A DNA stretch of 64,000 bases from Cristatella mucedo (lineage: Eukaryota > Bryozoa > Phylactolaemata > Cristatellidae). Positions 9,817 through 22,300 of the stretch are shown here, piece by piece (positions within the stretch are counted from its first letter, which is position 1; every line of letters begins with the position of its first letter). The notes beneath the pieces were generated by a model that was given only the letters and a program-made list of their open reading frames with translations, did no database searches and was not told the DNA's origin. Made by a program: the position numbers and the translations under genes. The stretch is taken from positions 4,175,501-4,239,500 of the forward strand of contig WPIO01000028.1 in NCBI GenBank assembly GCA_009760855.2, in the 5' to 3' direction.

Positions 9817-11230
9817 GCGTAAGCGCGAATGTAAAAATCTCGATTGTTATATAACTACTCTGAAGCGTATCCCAATACCTTGAAAGGGGTTGAACCTTGA
9901 CTTTTAACCTTTTTCTGAGAGAGGCTGCAAGGGCTTGCCGGTCAAGGGCACATCCGTTAAGGCCCACAGAACCTTTGGTGCACCAATGGACTGCTGCTGA
10001 CTTCTTATAAGACTAAGGAGAAAGTGAAATAAAAGAAGTAAAACGTTTTATCGGTCGCAATTAAAAAATTATTTCCCTAGACGGCGGCAGAAAAACCATC
10101 TCGCTAGTATATTAAGACCACAATTTTGTCTGAAACAATTTTTTGTTGAAATATTTGCTAATACGAATTTTGGATGCGACACAGTTTTCTCAACCACACA
10201 CTGATTCTGGATGCTTGCCGCTAGGGATTTTTGCTGTCAGTTTTATTTTATATATAAATAGGGAACGGGAATCTTGATTCAAAAATAGCTACTTGAGGAC
10301 CTTGAATTAGATGTCTGATTATTTATACAACGTGAGACCAGGCTGCGTAGAGGATCGATTTGAGGGAAGTCTCTTTATTTCTTCATGCCAACTCATTTTT
10401 CAGGATCAGAGCACTATTAAATATTAGCGAGCGCGCGCTTCTAGCGGCCTCTCGTGGCCAGAAGTGAACTTCCAAAATACCGATTTCATCCATGTTAGCA
10501 GCTAATACAGGTCAATAATTGCTTTTACGCGTGGTAGAACTTCCCGAAAAGGCTGCGTAGCCTCCGAATTCGGTTATCAAATAGTCATCAGCAAATTTAC
10601 TGATGAATAAGCTTCTCTCGATTGCGTCATAGCAGCCTAGGTAGACGTTTAAGTCAGACAAGCTTAGCTGCAGAGCTTTTCACCAAAAGTAAGCGCTTAT
10701 TGCATGAACCGGAAGATCATAAGATTAATGAGCAACAAAAGGATCTACATGATCTTAAAAATGCAAGGACCAATTTGAATGGGCTGTACATGTCTACGTG
10801 GCCAAACGTCGTTTAATGCTATGTAGCTGAAAGTAGTTAAACATGACAGTGGAGCTGATGCCGTTGTTTAGTGAAGGGTCACTTTGGGGCAGCCAGATTG
10901 CGTGCAGATGCTGTAGGAAATACCATATAGCCAGGCCCACTTGAATGGTTGGGTTTTACAATTTCCGAATAATTACCTGAATTGATATTTGAAAAAGAAG
11001 CTAACACCGACATCTTTCTCGCCGGCTTTGCTCCGTCCATGTGACTTTAAGTTTGTCTGATTATTCGTGATGAAATTGTACGCGCTGTAATTAACTATTT
11101 AACATAATAAGACACGTATATGGTATTTTCCAGCACGAGTAAGGCCTAAGAAAGAGATTTAGTTCTCTTAGAGCGCTATGCGCCATTATTTTTCATACAA
11201 TTTGAATTGCAATCATATGTTTTATATACG
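9817..11230. other. Spacer between gene A and first intergenic LINE
   Basis: AT-rich, no gene or clear repeat recognised. A possible polyadenylation-type AATAAA is not obvious near the gene A stop. Confidence 0.4.
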
Positions 11231-11840
11231 TGAAGGCTTGTCTGTCGTGAGCGTCGCAGCTCCTACCTACTACCCACCTCTAGCCGACCTGCACTGGCTA
11301 CCAATCGAGCAACATATCGACTTCAAAGTTCTGTCACTCACTTGTAGGTCCCTTCATTTTCTGGCTCCAGCCTACCCATCAGAGCTACTCCCCTGTCAGG
11401 CAAGGCATCGTACCACCCAATTTTCTGAATCAACTCGCTTAGTTAAACCTTGTACGTACCTCAAATCCTCTGAAGAACACGCCCTTTGTTTTTATGTTTT
11501 TAAAGCCTTGAACTCATTTCCGAATGACGTCACAACATCCTCTGATTTGTGGAGATTTAAAAAAGCTAAACCGCACCTGTTAATCACAGCATTCAGTGGG
11601 TCCTTGTGGTCCGCTCTTTGGGTACTAATGCGTACTGTCACTGGGCATAATCCCGCCAATAACGGTCTTTACATGTTGACACTAGGCATGTCACCTCTAA
11701 CTATGATATGCTTGTTGACATGGTGCGCCTTACCATTAACCGTTTGATCACGGTTCCTTTATAGCAAATATAAAGTTCCTAGAAACAGATTAAGTTCTCT
11801 GTGAGCGCTGTTCAAATAAATTATTATTCTTATTATTATA
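11231..11840 (+). mobile_element. L2-A copy, 5'-truncated
   Basis: Reads VVSVAA, DLHWLPIEQHIDFKVLSLTC and LAPAYPSELLP, then the 3' hairpin (diverged: CCTAGAAACAGATTAAGTT) and ATT repeats at 11818-11840. Confidence 0.8.
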
Positions 11841-12621
11841 TGATTATTAATACTCAAAACTATGCTACAAATATTAGGTTGGGTTTTTTGGCGCAAACAA
11901 TCAGCAATTATTTTATTTTTGCATTTATTTTATTTACAATTATGAATTGTCCTGTACTTAAAAAATGCAGCTATTAATTCAGAAATGTTTACTATAATCT
12001 TAAATAAGCTTTACATTTTAGTACGATGATGACTGCATACTGGACAGAAAAACATGCTCCTTAAGAAAATTTCGCCAGAAAAAAGATATACAAGAGTAAC
12101 ACCATTCAAGGTTTTTAAATACATCAGCACGGGCTCCAAGTCTCCAAGGGAAAGACTGAGAAAGAACCTTTTTCCATCAAGAATAGCAGCTAGCTTTTGG
12201 CTTAAAACGTGGCCAATATTTTTTGTCTAGCAGTATTTGCTGATGAATGCAAATGAATAAAACGCTACACTAAAATAATCAACGCACTTTTGTTCATTAA
12301 AATACACAGTAGATTTTGAATATATTGCGATCGTTCAATCACTGTATACATGATTGAGCAGTAACTTCGACTTTGAAGACGATGCTGGTGCTTAATTTGG
12401 CGGCTCTATAGACTGTGAATTTATTCTATTCATTATAAAAATCTCCTAGCTCTTTGAATTTTTACCTGCTCGCGAAGGGTAGAACCAACTGAGGGCGCAC
12501 CTTGGTCCGGTGTCTGACCGTTTTCCTTCAGCTCTTTGTTGTGAATTTTAAATATAGCTTTAGTAAATAGCGACAGAGTTATAATAATCACGAACCCCTG
12601 GTTATTCAGAATCTTTCAGCC

Positions 12622-12924
12622 ATGTGTAGTTCACTGAGTTGTCTGAGTGTTGATAAAGGTTTCTACGGGCCTCTGCGAGGTGTTTATATAAGCAACGGCG
12701 TGTCAGTAATTGGCAGTTACCAAGGCTGCGGTCGTGCAGTCGGCGCCTCAACCGGAGGAACGCGCATTCTCAGAGGTATGAACTGCTCAATAGCCTCGGC
12801 GGTGGCGGTTCGAGTAGGACAGCGAAACAGAGCAGTCGAGCAAGTACCCGTTGGGCTGGGCTACTCTATCCTAAAGCCTGCGGTGGCAGGCCGCATGACG
12901 CAAATGCCACGTGACCATTGCTAA
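12622..12924 (+). other. Unassigned open frame, 100 residues, between genes A and B
   Basis: Gly/Ser/Val-rich product with no motif I recognise. It contains a TATATAAG box at 12685-12692 inside the frame, which argues it is regulatory or repeat sequence and not coding. Confidence 0.2.
12685..12692 (+). promoter_or_regulatory. TATA-like box upstream of gene B
   Basis: TATATAAG followed by a GC-rich segment, 1.4 kb before the gene B start codon. It could be a promoter or part of an unrecognised element. Confidence 0.2.
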
Positions 12925-12974
12925 TCGCACGCCTCACACTAGGTCTACCGGCGTGTGCGTGCAGGCACTACTGC

Positions 12975-13568
12975 TGGTGCAAAGCGTCGCAGTTGCCACA
13001 TAACACCGCTTCTCGCCGATCTGCTATGGCTCCCAATATAGCAGCGTATCGACTTAAAGGTTCTGTCACTCATTTTTAGCTACCTTCATTCTTTGGCTCC
13101 AGCCTACATATAAGATCTCCTCCAGGCTAAGCATCGTACAACCCGCTGTTCTGACTCGAATCCTTTAGCCTACATTTACCTCGTACGAATCTCAAAACCG
13201 CTAGAGACCGAGCCTTTAGTTCCTATTCTCCAAAAGCCCCAGGCTTTGGGAGAATAGGAACTACAGGAATAATAGGAACTAATAATGGGAACTAATAGGA
13301 ACTACTGACGCACTCCACAACGTCCCCTGACGCGACGGCATTAAAAAAAATGAAGCCTAAAACAAGCCTGCTTATTACAGCATTTGGTCGATCTTTGTGG
13401 TTTGTCTTTCGTGTGCGTGTACCTGCGTGTACCTGCATGTACACTCTGCCTGCTGCTTGCGGATGTTGCGATCGATCAAATGGCTTTCTATGCAGCATCT
13501 GTAAAGTTCCTAGAAAGATATTCAGTTCTCCGAGGGCGCTATGCCATGTATTATTATTTTTATTATTA
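12975..13568 (+). mobile_element. L2-A copy with internal rearrangement
   Basis: Starts GTCGCAGTTGCCACATAACA, carries HSLAPAY-like sequence and ends with CCTAGAAAGATATTCAGTTC plus ATT repeats. It contains a 22-bp inverted repeat at 13217-13263 and short AATAGGAACTA repeats after it. Confidence 0.8.
13217..13263. repeat. Near-perfect inverted repeat, 22-bp arms, 3-bp loop
   Basis: TAGTTCCTATTCTCC...GCC pairs with GGC...GGGAGAATAGGAACTA around the loop CCA. Followed by about three AATAGGAACTA-type repeats to 13305. Confidence 0.85.
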
Positions 13569-13657
13569 GGAATTTGAAACTTGACTGTGTGGTTTCTTCA
13601 GAGCGCTGCCCAGCTGGCATCGCTGGAGCGTCGCAAGCCGGGGGAGGGTGGCACTGC

Positions 13658-13701
13658 CGGGGGGGGGGGGGGGAGGGGGAGGGGCGCAGGGGGAGGGGCG
13701 G
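13658..13701 (+). repeat. G-rich tract, possible G-quadruplex
   Basis: A run of about 13 G followed by several GGGG blocks, about 400 bp upstream of the gene B start codon. Confidence 0.7.
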
Positions 13702-14072
13702 CACTGCCAGAGCCGACGAGACGCCACCGCCACCAGCTGTGCAGAGGCCGGGCGATCGGCGGGCGACTAGACTCGTCGAAAGGCCCCGAGATCGGGGCTC
13801 AACACGACCTAATTTCGTTATTCAGCGAGCTTGTTTTATGATTGGTACGAACGAACGTGCTCAATCATGACACTCCGCCGAATCTCGCGCCGTCTCGATT
13901 AACAGCTCTAGAATCGCAATTTCTGTGCAGCAGTCAGACAGACCATCTCGAAGTCAGCGGCTGCAGCGGCTGCGTCCTCGATGCAGCGTCCCTGCGATAA
14001 CAGCAGCCATTATTTCGCTCAGCAAGCGGCTTCGTTAGAGGTTTCTCGTCGGCCAGGGAAAGAAATACCAAG

Positions 14073-14096
14073 ATGAGCCAGGGCAAGGAGAATGCG
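14073..14096 (+). CDS. Gene B exon 1, start codon
   Basis: Encodes MSQGKENA and ends at a GTAAGG donor in phase 0, which fits the phase-0 acceptor at 14269. The start context has A at -3. A shorter protein starting later cannot be excluded. Confidence 0.6.
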
Positions 14097-16296
14097 GTAA
14101 GGGCACTTCTAGGGCTTGCGTTAGCTTTTCTAACGCACGTCCCTGACCAATATCCCGCGTTGCATTAAGATTCTTTGCCGGGCTGGTAATAATCTAAGCA
14201 TTAGAGCCACCGGTGACAAGGCCCATCGCAAGCCAAGGCCACAGTAAGCTCCTCTGTCTTTCTGATTAGGAGAGACAAAGCGCAGCGTCGGACGGCAGGA
14301 CGGATTCGTTGAAAAAAGGAGCCAGCGGACGAGAAGGACTTCCGGAAACAATTGCGACGAACGGAAATCTCGGCGGCAACTTGGCCGGCTTGATCGTCGG
14401 TGTCGACGCGCCGGCGCCAGAATCGCTTACGATCGATCCAGTCAGCAATACGGAGAAGCCGACGGCGGCGTCAGAGTGAGGAGCCGCGTGAAACTGCACA
14501 TTCTTTGCGGTTAGCGAAACCGCACGCCTATGCCTGACGTACACGTGTCTGAGCAGGACTGTATGTCTATGAAAGATCTCAAGAGAGAGTGGCTACCCAA
14601 CAGACTTAAGCTCTCTTACGTATTCTTAATTGCTAATTTCTTCTTAAAATCTCTTGATTTCTAAAGAGTCTACCCTTCAAATATGTGGCGCGCTTCTGTT
14701 CAGTGGCTGTTAGCTCCACACTCCCGCCCCGCTAATTAATTCCTGAGAGAGCGACCGACACGCTGCTTGGCATGCTATGTCCTATGGTGAAAGAAAAGGA
14801 GATGCATATTTAAGCGAATTCCGAGAGCCCTCCTTTGAATGTCACTCTCGAAACCTGAGACCGCTCAAAGAGCGCCGTGTTTTTTGGCTAACATGCTATG
14901 CCCCGCCTGCTAACATCCGCCGCGCCTGCTAACACTGCCGAAACCGCGACGCGCACACTTGAGTGGGGCAGTTTCTTTGCAAATTTCCCAGGAGAGTGGT
15001 ATTAAAGACATACTTAATCATTTTTCTTTAACTTTACTGATGTCAAATGTCCCTAAACACGTGCTGCGAGACGCCAGAAACGATGAACCCAAGCGAGCGT
15101 CACGCTATCGCTCCACTAATTCCCGAGAGCGACGCAATAAGTAAACGAATTCAGCCATCGAACACTCTCTGTCGCCGCAGGCCACTCGCGACCTCGGGAT
15201 TCCTCGACTCTAACGCCAATTCGGGATTCGCCAGGACCCGTTCTATGACGCCAACGATGCGGTCGAGCGTGGCGGACCAGAGGTGGACCGAAAGAGAGCT
15301 TCGGCAGAGAGAGCGGCCTTCGCTCTACTCGTACAACCGCTCGCACTCTGCCTCTCTGTTCGCGAGCGTCAACGCAGCGCGAGCGGCGGCGGTGGCTAGG
15401 CAAAGCACGGCCGCCGCCGCCGCGCCCTCGTTCAAAGGCGGAGCTACGGATGAGCTGCCACAAGAATTCTACGAGACAGTTCGGTCTTTCGTCGAGTCCA
15501 AAGTTTTCTCGGACTTCATCTTCGTTGTCATCTTAGCCAACACAATTATTCTACTCGCTAACACTTGGGACACCGTTGAAGTCACAGCAGGTAGTCGTGG
15601 AATTTCGAGCTTACGTTTCTCTGCTCGCGCTTAGTTGTTGGCGCGAATTTCTCGTATGTGGTGGAAATGGTTGTGCTCGACCTCTGTGCTGTGTTGAGCA
15701 TAAGTGGTGAAATTTGTGTTGATCGGCTCACAATGCAATCGAAAACCATGGTCATTTGCATGCTGACCCTGTGCATGTCACCCCTAACCATATTATTCAT
15801 TTCGTTTGTTTTTCAAGCATGATTTTACTTACCATTCAATTGCATTTCACTTTACAGCAAATGTAAAGCGCCTAGAGAGAGATTAAGTTCTCTGAGGGCA
15901 CTTTATCAAGTAAATTATTATTATTATTATTTTTGCTATCGTTACGTTTTAATCCAAATTTATGGTAATTTCTCCTTTCTTTGTTGCGCTATATCGATCA
16001 ATTACTACCCCTCAGTGCAGAACAGTGGTTTTCTGGCTTGCTCCTCTTAATTTACAGAGAATTTTTTTCTGATCTGAGCCTGAATAACTGCATTACATAG
16101 GTACCAGTCTCTGCATTGCTGCGTGCCTCCTAAGAGTACCAATCTACAGGCACAGAATCATAAAATGTTTTACGAAAGAGACCGCTGAAGTGCAGACACA
16201 CGAAATCTGGGCATCATTTTTTAGAGTGACCTTTCACTAGACCACCAAGTCTGCACACTTCCAGCTGCCTAGCATTGCAAAAATATGAGACTTTTT

Positions 16297-16370
<74 letters not shown>

Positions 16371-19300
16371 TACCACAGCTAAGATTTTCCATGCATTTGT
16401 GACATCCTGTCTCGACTTCTGTAACGCACAACTTTCAGATCTTTGTGCAATCTAAGGAGCTTATAGTTGGTGCAAACATCGGGAGCTAGATTTTTCTGTC
16501 GTGAATGTCGAAGTTTCTATTCCACAACTTTTCGCTGACTTTTCGCTGTGTCTACCCATGAAGCATCGTATTGATGCAATGGCTTTTTCACTCACTTGTA
16601 CATCCTTTCATTTCCTTGCTCCGGCCTACCTGTCAAAAACACTTCCCAAACACGTACAGCTTCGTTCCTCGTCTTTACTTCAAATGTTTGGCTCTTACTA
16701 ACTTGGCTTCTAACTAACCACAAGTCGTTTGAAGAACATTGGTCTGGTGTGTTGAAGATACAAGGGCTGCCATCGTATATTTTGGTTCGTAGTGGCTTGA
16801 TTATTAAGCGAGTTTTAATTATAATTCATTGGTTGCATTCAAAGAAGATAGATTACTTGAAAATCTCCCTCGAATGGCTTTAAAAAATAATGATATGAAA
16901 GGACGCACAGTTATCAAGCAGACACGGACAAGACGAAGGCAGCAAGGTGAGGGCAGCAAGGTGAGTAATCGCTTGACTGAAGCCTAAAAATTTTCAGGTG
17001 ACTTGAATGGTTGAGCAGGAATAAAAATGCGGCAAAAGAGATATAACTTCCAATGTTTAATGATCTGGGTTACGGGTTAACAAGTGATTACTGTGCTGAA
17101 ACTAAGATATAGTTGTGATCATCAGTAGGTATGCAAGAAGTTATTCGATCAGGCCGGAGGGAGCGGTTGCTAATACTAGGGTTAGTGTAATTAACTTCCG
17201 ATCAGAAAGGTTCACTTTTAATCCAGTCGTTGTAAATAGACTTAAAACTATTTCTATGATACAATCATCCTTTTAAGTCGAATGTACGTATTAGGGTTAC
17301 TAACACATTGCTGAAATAATCTAGAATGCTACGTGCGGAAATAATCTAGAATGATACAGTGTAACGTCCCTTCCCTACCATTGCCCTCCACCTCTGCCAC
17401 TGCCTCTTGCCAGCCATTTCTCTTAGTACAAGCTCCTTTTTCTTAATCCGTTAGAAATTTTAAGCCCCACTCCTCGGTTAATAAGCTTTTTCTCTCGTGC
17501 TATCAGCCGTCGGTCGAATCGAATACTATTTTTAGAATTGCATAAGATCATAACATCAGCCGTAGTTTTCTGTTAGTAGTCAATTACAGTTTTTATTACA
17601 GAAAACTTCTAATAAATCTTTCAAGCTCTCTGAACACTTTGTTACACTATTTATTACTAACTGCAAGCGAGATAATAATCCGCCGAAGGTTTTTTGCCGT
17701 CTCCGTCAATGAAGCTGCTATATCACCTGCTCTTTCCTTTATGGGCCCGTCAAAAATGACTAATGTAGAATTTTTCTAGGTCTAGCATCAATAAGCAAGC
17801 GCCGGCCATCCTCACCTAAACTTTCGGGTTAGCTGTGGCTTCAACAATCGACGAGGCTATCGCTTTCCGCGAAGAACTGAGTCCACAGCGGCAGCTTCCA
17901 GCAGGGTGTTTTACCAGACCGGTCCAGACTAGGTCATGCCTCGCACGTCTAACGATCGGCACCTTCGAGGGGCTGCAGTGGCAGAGCGCGCGCAGCGTGC
18001 CGTTCGCGGCGGCGCCTCGCTCTGCACGCGGAGCAGCGTCGGCGTGCGGCGGCTGCTGAATATGCGCACGGCGGCCGAACCGTCAGGGGGGCGTCAGAGC
18101 GATGACGTCGTCGCCCGCACGGACTGACGGACGGCGAGCTCGACGGACAAACCGCCGCGCTTTGACGGCCACTCCGCGGCGGCCGGTTCGGAAGCAGTGG
18201 CTGTGGGTGCTCTAAGCCCTGTCGTCTTGGGCAGCCCACGCATCCGAGGCAGCCGACCGCAGTCGACCGCAGTCGACCGCAGGCGATGACGCAAGCACTC
18301 GTCGTGTGCCGCCGCTGGTCCGAAGTCAGTCTGAGCACCGTCTCGGTGGGCGATGGTCAGTTTCTCGCCCGCCAGCCTCACCCCGGCAGTGCAGCTTAAG
18401 CCAGCGTTTTCGCGAATAGAAAATTATTACAAAAATTGGATTGCAATGGATTGGAAGAGCAGCGGGCAGGTAACCAAGAGACGTCGCGCGATCATTTCTG
18501 ACATTCGGGACAAATGGCTTAGCCAAAGAGGTCAGGTACTTATCACGCCTTACTTGAAAACTGCGGAAAGTTAATGAATAGTTATTAGGAACGTAAACGG
18601 AAATAAAAAGTTAAGTCTAGGCACGTACGCCTGAAGTTCAATGTGGTGCAGTTCAGTGTAAATGCAGAGTCACTGAGGGGGGCCCACACGCTAAAACACA
18701 CGAATGATTTGTTCATAAGATTCGCTATTATTTTCTTTACGACATGTTCCCTCTCTTTTTTCTCACTGGCACTCAAGATTGCGTTTAATATTTGGTTGGG
18801 AAATTGTGTGCTTCAACTTATTGAATTCTGTTCTGATTGCTCCTAGGTTGGCATTTATCCATCTTGGACACGGTTTTTCTGGCAGTATATCTAATTGAAG
18901 CAGTAATGAAACTTTACGTTTATCGGCTAACATATTTCAAGGACGTATGGAATGTTTTGGGTAAGTCAGGCTGAGCAAGAGACAAAACTAGCTACTCAAG
19001 AACAGAGAACGTACGTAAACAGGTCGAAAGCGACTTCTTTCAACAGGAACTGGAACTCGCGGAGCAACGAGCGGTGAATGAGGTGTGACAATTGGAGTGC
19101 TATGCTGCAAAGCATGATATGATGAGATACACACAACGTTTGCAATAAAAAATTTGTTTAGCCTGTGCATGCATAGGCGGTAAGCAAGTCTTAGGAGACT
19201 CACACAGTCTCGCATGATGGCACTACGAACGGGGTCACATATATTGCATTTAATAACGCCACTCATTTGGACACCACGAACTTGTGCTCCTTATTGCATA

Positions 19301-22300
19301 ACCCTGAGGCTATGGAATACAAGTTCTACCTAATCAAACATTTTAAAATCAAAGCTTTTGAAAATATAGGATTGCACACAGCGAAATTTCATATGGCCCC
19401 ATGGAGTTCGAAGCTGTGTACTAACTTACGGAGGTTCACGTATTTTTTCTCACAATACGCCATGAAAGTCTTGAGCCTGGTAGGTATGAGCCTCTATGAA
19501 GTGTTTTTGCAAAAATAAGGTAAATCCGGTCAATTAAAATCCAATTAAAAGTCTTATAACCAGGCGGCTATTAGAATCTCACACGTAAGCCCTAGGGTTG
19601 TCATCAAAAGTTCGGCAGGTACAAGTATCAGCCTGATTTGTTCCATTTATGCTACATCCAAAAAGATAAGCTCATATATTCAGGAAGGTTCAGCTTAGAC
19701 TGAAAATGCATAGCGTAAATGTCAGTCTTGGAAGAGACTTGCAAACAGACCGACGGATCAAACTAGATCCTGAGCTTTCAACCAGCGGTCGGCTAGCTTT
19801 TCTCAGAAGGACCGCTTGAGGTCTCCAGCAGATGTCCGCAAGCAATCAACCATTCGCACTGGGCAAAGTGAGTCGGGATAATAATAAAAGTAATAGCACA
19901 TTGGAAAAAGCACGCTCAGAGAACTCAATATCTTTCTCGGTGCTTTACATTTGCTGCGAAGGAAGCACGATCGGATGGTTAGTGGTAGCTCGATCTTCGG
20001 CCACTCTTCATGCTTTAACTCGCGGGGAGGGGGGCGCCCGTAAACCTGGAAATACAAACAAGGGACGACGCAGACGTTAGCGGCTGAACCAACTTCGGCG
20101 AGGAGAAAGCTCTAGCAGCGCCAACTATGACGTGGCAGCGTTCACATGGCCGTCACCTCTGCCGTTCCGTACAGAGCAAACATGCATACTGTTTTACGTG
20201 CGTAGTTATTCTTTGCTAATGGCCAATCTCATAGTCATGTTTCTGTCGCTGATTTGCTTGCGTTCTTTGCTGTGCCTATGCAGCTTTGTGCGCCTATCGG
20301 TGATTACCATTTTGCAGACCTGATGATCGTCTTCGTTAATGCAGCTGACTTTATGCTGCCACTGTTTGCTAACGCTGTCGGTAGCAGCCAAACGGATCAC
20401 GTGCAGGCCTATCGATTCGTCAATTTTCTTAAGGTCTTCAGAGCCATCCGAGCAATTCGAGTTCTTCGGACGATTCGGTAATCTGTGCCAAGTGTCATGC
20501 TTTGATGATGAGTTAGTGCGTGACACAGGCTTTTCGTTATCAGCAGCATGGGCATTGCAGGCACTCATCGGTTGTGTCCTCAGGTTTGGCTGCTGTGCTG
20601 TTCGTGGTCGACCTTTGGCTGGGATGGCTCTTGCGCAGGTCACGTCTGCAGGTCCATGGATGATGAAGCCGTTCGTGGCATGCCTTCTTTGTTCGCTATC
20701 TTCGGTTAAGGTGCCCTTGCCCCCGACCAAGGTCTGACTGAGGTCGTGGGCTCGAGCCCGGAGGTATATGTGAAGCGCCTTAATAGAGATTAAGTTCTCT
20801 TAGGGTGCTATAAAAGAAAATTATATTAAATTATATTTTGTATCTTAATCTTCATCAATGGTGTCGGCAGTACCCTTGGTATTGTCCTTGGTTGTCCCTA
20901 CCCCTAGCCGAAGTGGTGCTCTACGAATATGGCGGCCAGTCATGTAGAGGACAAAGTCTCCAGAACCTTCTGAACGCGAGTGTGTTAATTGCTTAATTAC
21001 GCAGGGGCCAATTTTTCGGCACCTATGTAACTGAGCCATTTGCAGTGGCTTCTACCAAAGCATCAACAGTCTTAGAGCCGCCTCAGAGAGATGTTCGTGA
21101 ACTCGCTCACGAATATTCTGATGCGAACGAGCTGAAAGACCCGCCTGTGACCTAGGCAGATCTACGCATATCTATTAATATGTTATCAATATGTACCTAT
21201 CAATATACTTTCAAGTGTTCCAGAAGCTTTGGTTCAAATTTATTATGCGAAAGCTATCGTTGAGAGTCAACTTTATATTTCAGGTTCTTAACGAACTTGC
21301 AGGTTATTATTGCCACCTGCCTGCAGTCAATTCAATCAATGGGTGCCATTGTGGGACTGATGCTTCTCTTCATGTGTATCCTTTAATCCTCAGTCAAGAT
21401 TAAGCACATTGTTAGGATTTGATGCATTATCCGCGGAAAAGTGTAAAATATCTGACGCGAAATGATGTGCTCTTTGTTCTACGTTGTTTTTTTATTTTCC
21501 AGAAGTAAGATTAGCTCCTTCAAATAAGTAGTAGCCGTTAGATACATTTTTGCTTAGATTTAAAGTAGGCTTTCTAAACTCAACAAATAAGGGGCCCAAA
21601 TTGTTCATAATGGTGCGACGAAAATGTTCGATTCCAGATTCAAGTCGATTAACGGGAGAATTAGCCGCTCACAGGGGACTCTCGTGCCTCCACTAGATCT
21701 AGAACTTGTCCTTTATGGTAAATAACTTCACAGAGTTAGCACTATTTCTAGAACTCACCTTTATTGTTGAATCACGTGTGAGTTTATTTGTCCACATTTT
21801 TTGAGTCAAATGGAAACTTATTGCCCAAGAATTAGAGCTTATAAAAATAGCTAGCCCAGATCGCTTGTCGTTCAGCCAGGCATCTTTAAGGCTAGATTAA
21901 ACGTCAGCTAACGTGTTGCCAGGCTTTTAAGAAGCAGACCGAGTCACATTTCAAGTTATATTATATAATAAACTCGAATGTTCTTGTTGCTTCAACTGAC
22001 CAGATTTTTAGGCTCAGAATGCATAGAGGCAGTAAGCGGGTCTATACCTTTGGTCGAAGGCCATGGTTAAAATGGAAATTATATAGGCTGAAGATTAAAT
22101 TTTGCTATTCATTAAAATGGCTCAATTGAAATATTTTATAATCACCAGAACTAGTAAAGTATTAGGCGCATCGAGGTTAATGAGAAATGAGTCAATGGTC
22201 TCATACCATCATTTATGCAGAATTAATTACTGAAATGCTTGTGACATAAAAATGAATCCGAATAGCGTAGTTAGCGAATTGATGGATAGGAGATTAGGCA

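Noticed and set aside
11876-11905. Mariner-type terminal repeat starting TTAGGTTGGG
   Set aside because: No matching inverted end or transposase remnant was seen downstream.
17835-18381. Multiple Arg/Ala-rich frames in gene B intron 3
   Set aside because: GC-rich composition lowers stop frequency; no motif, and frames overlap on both strands.
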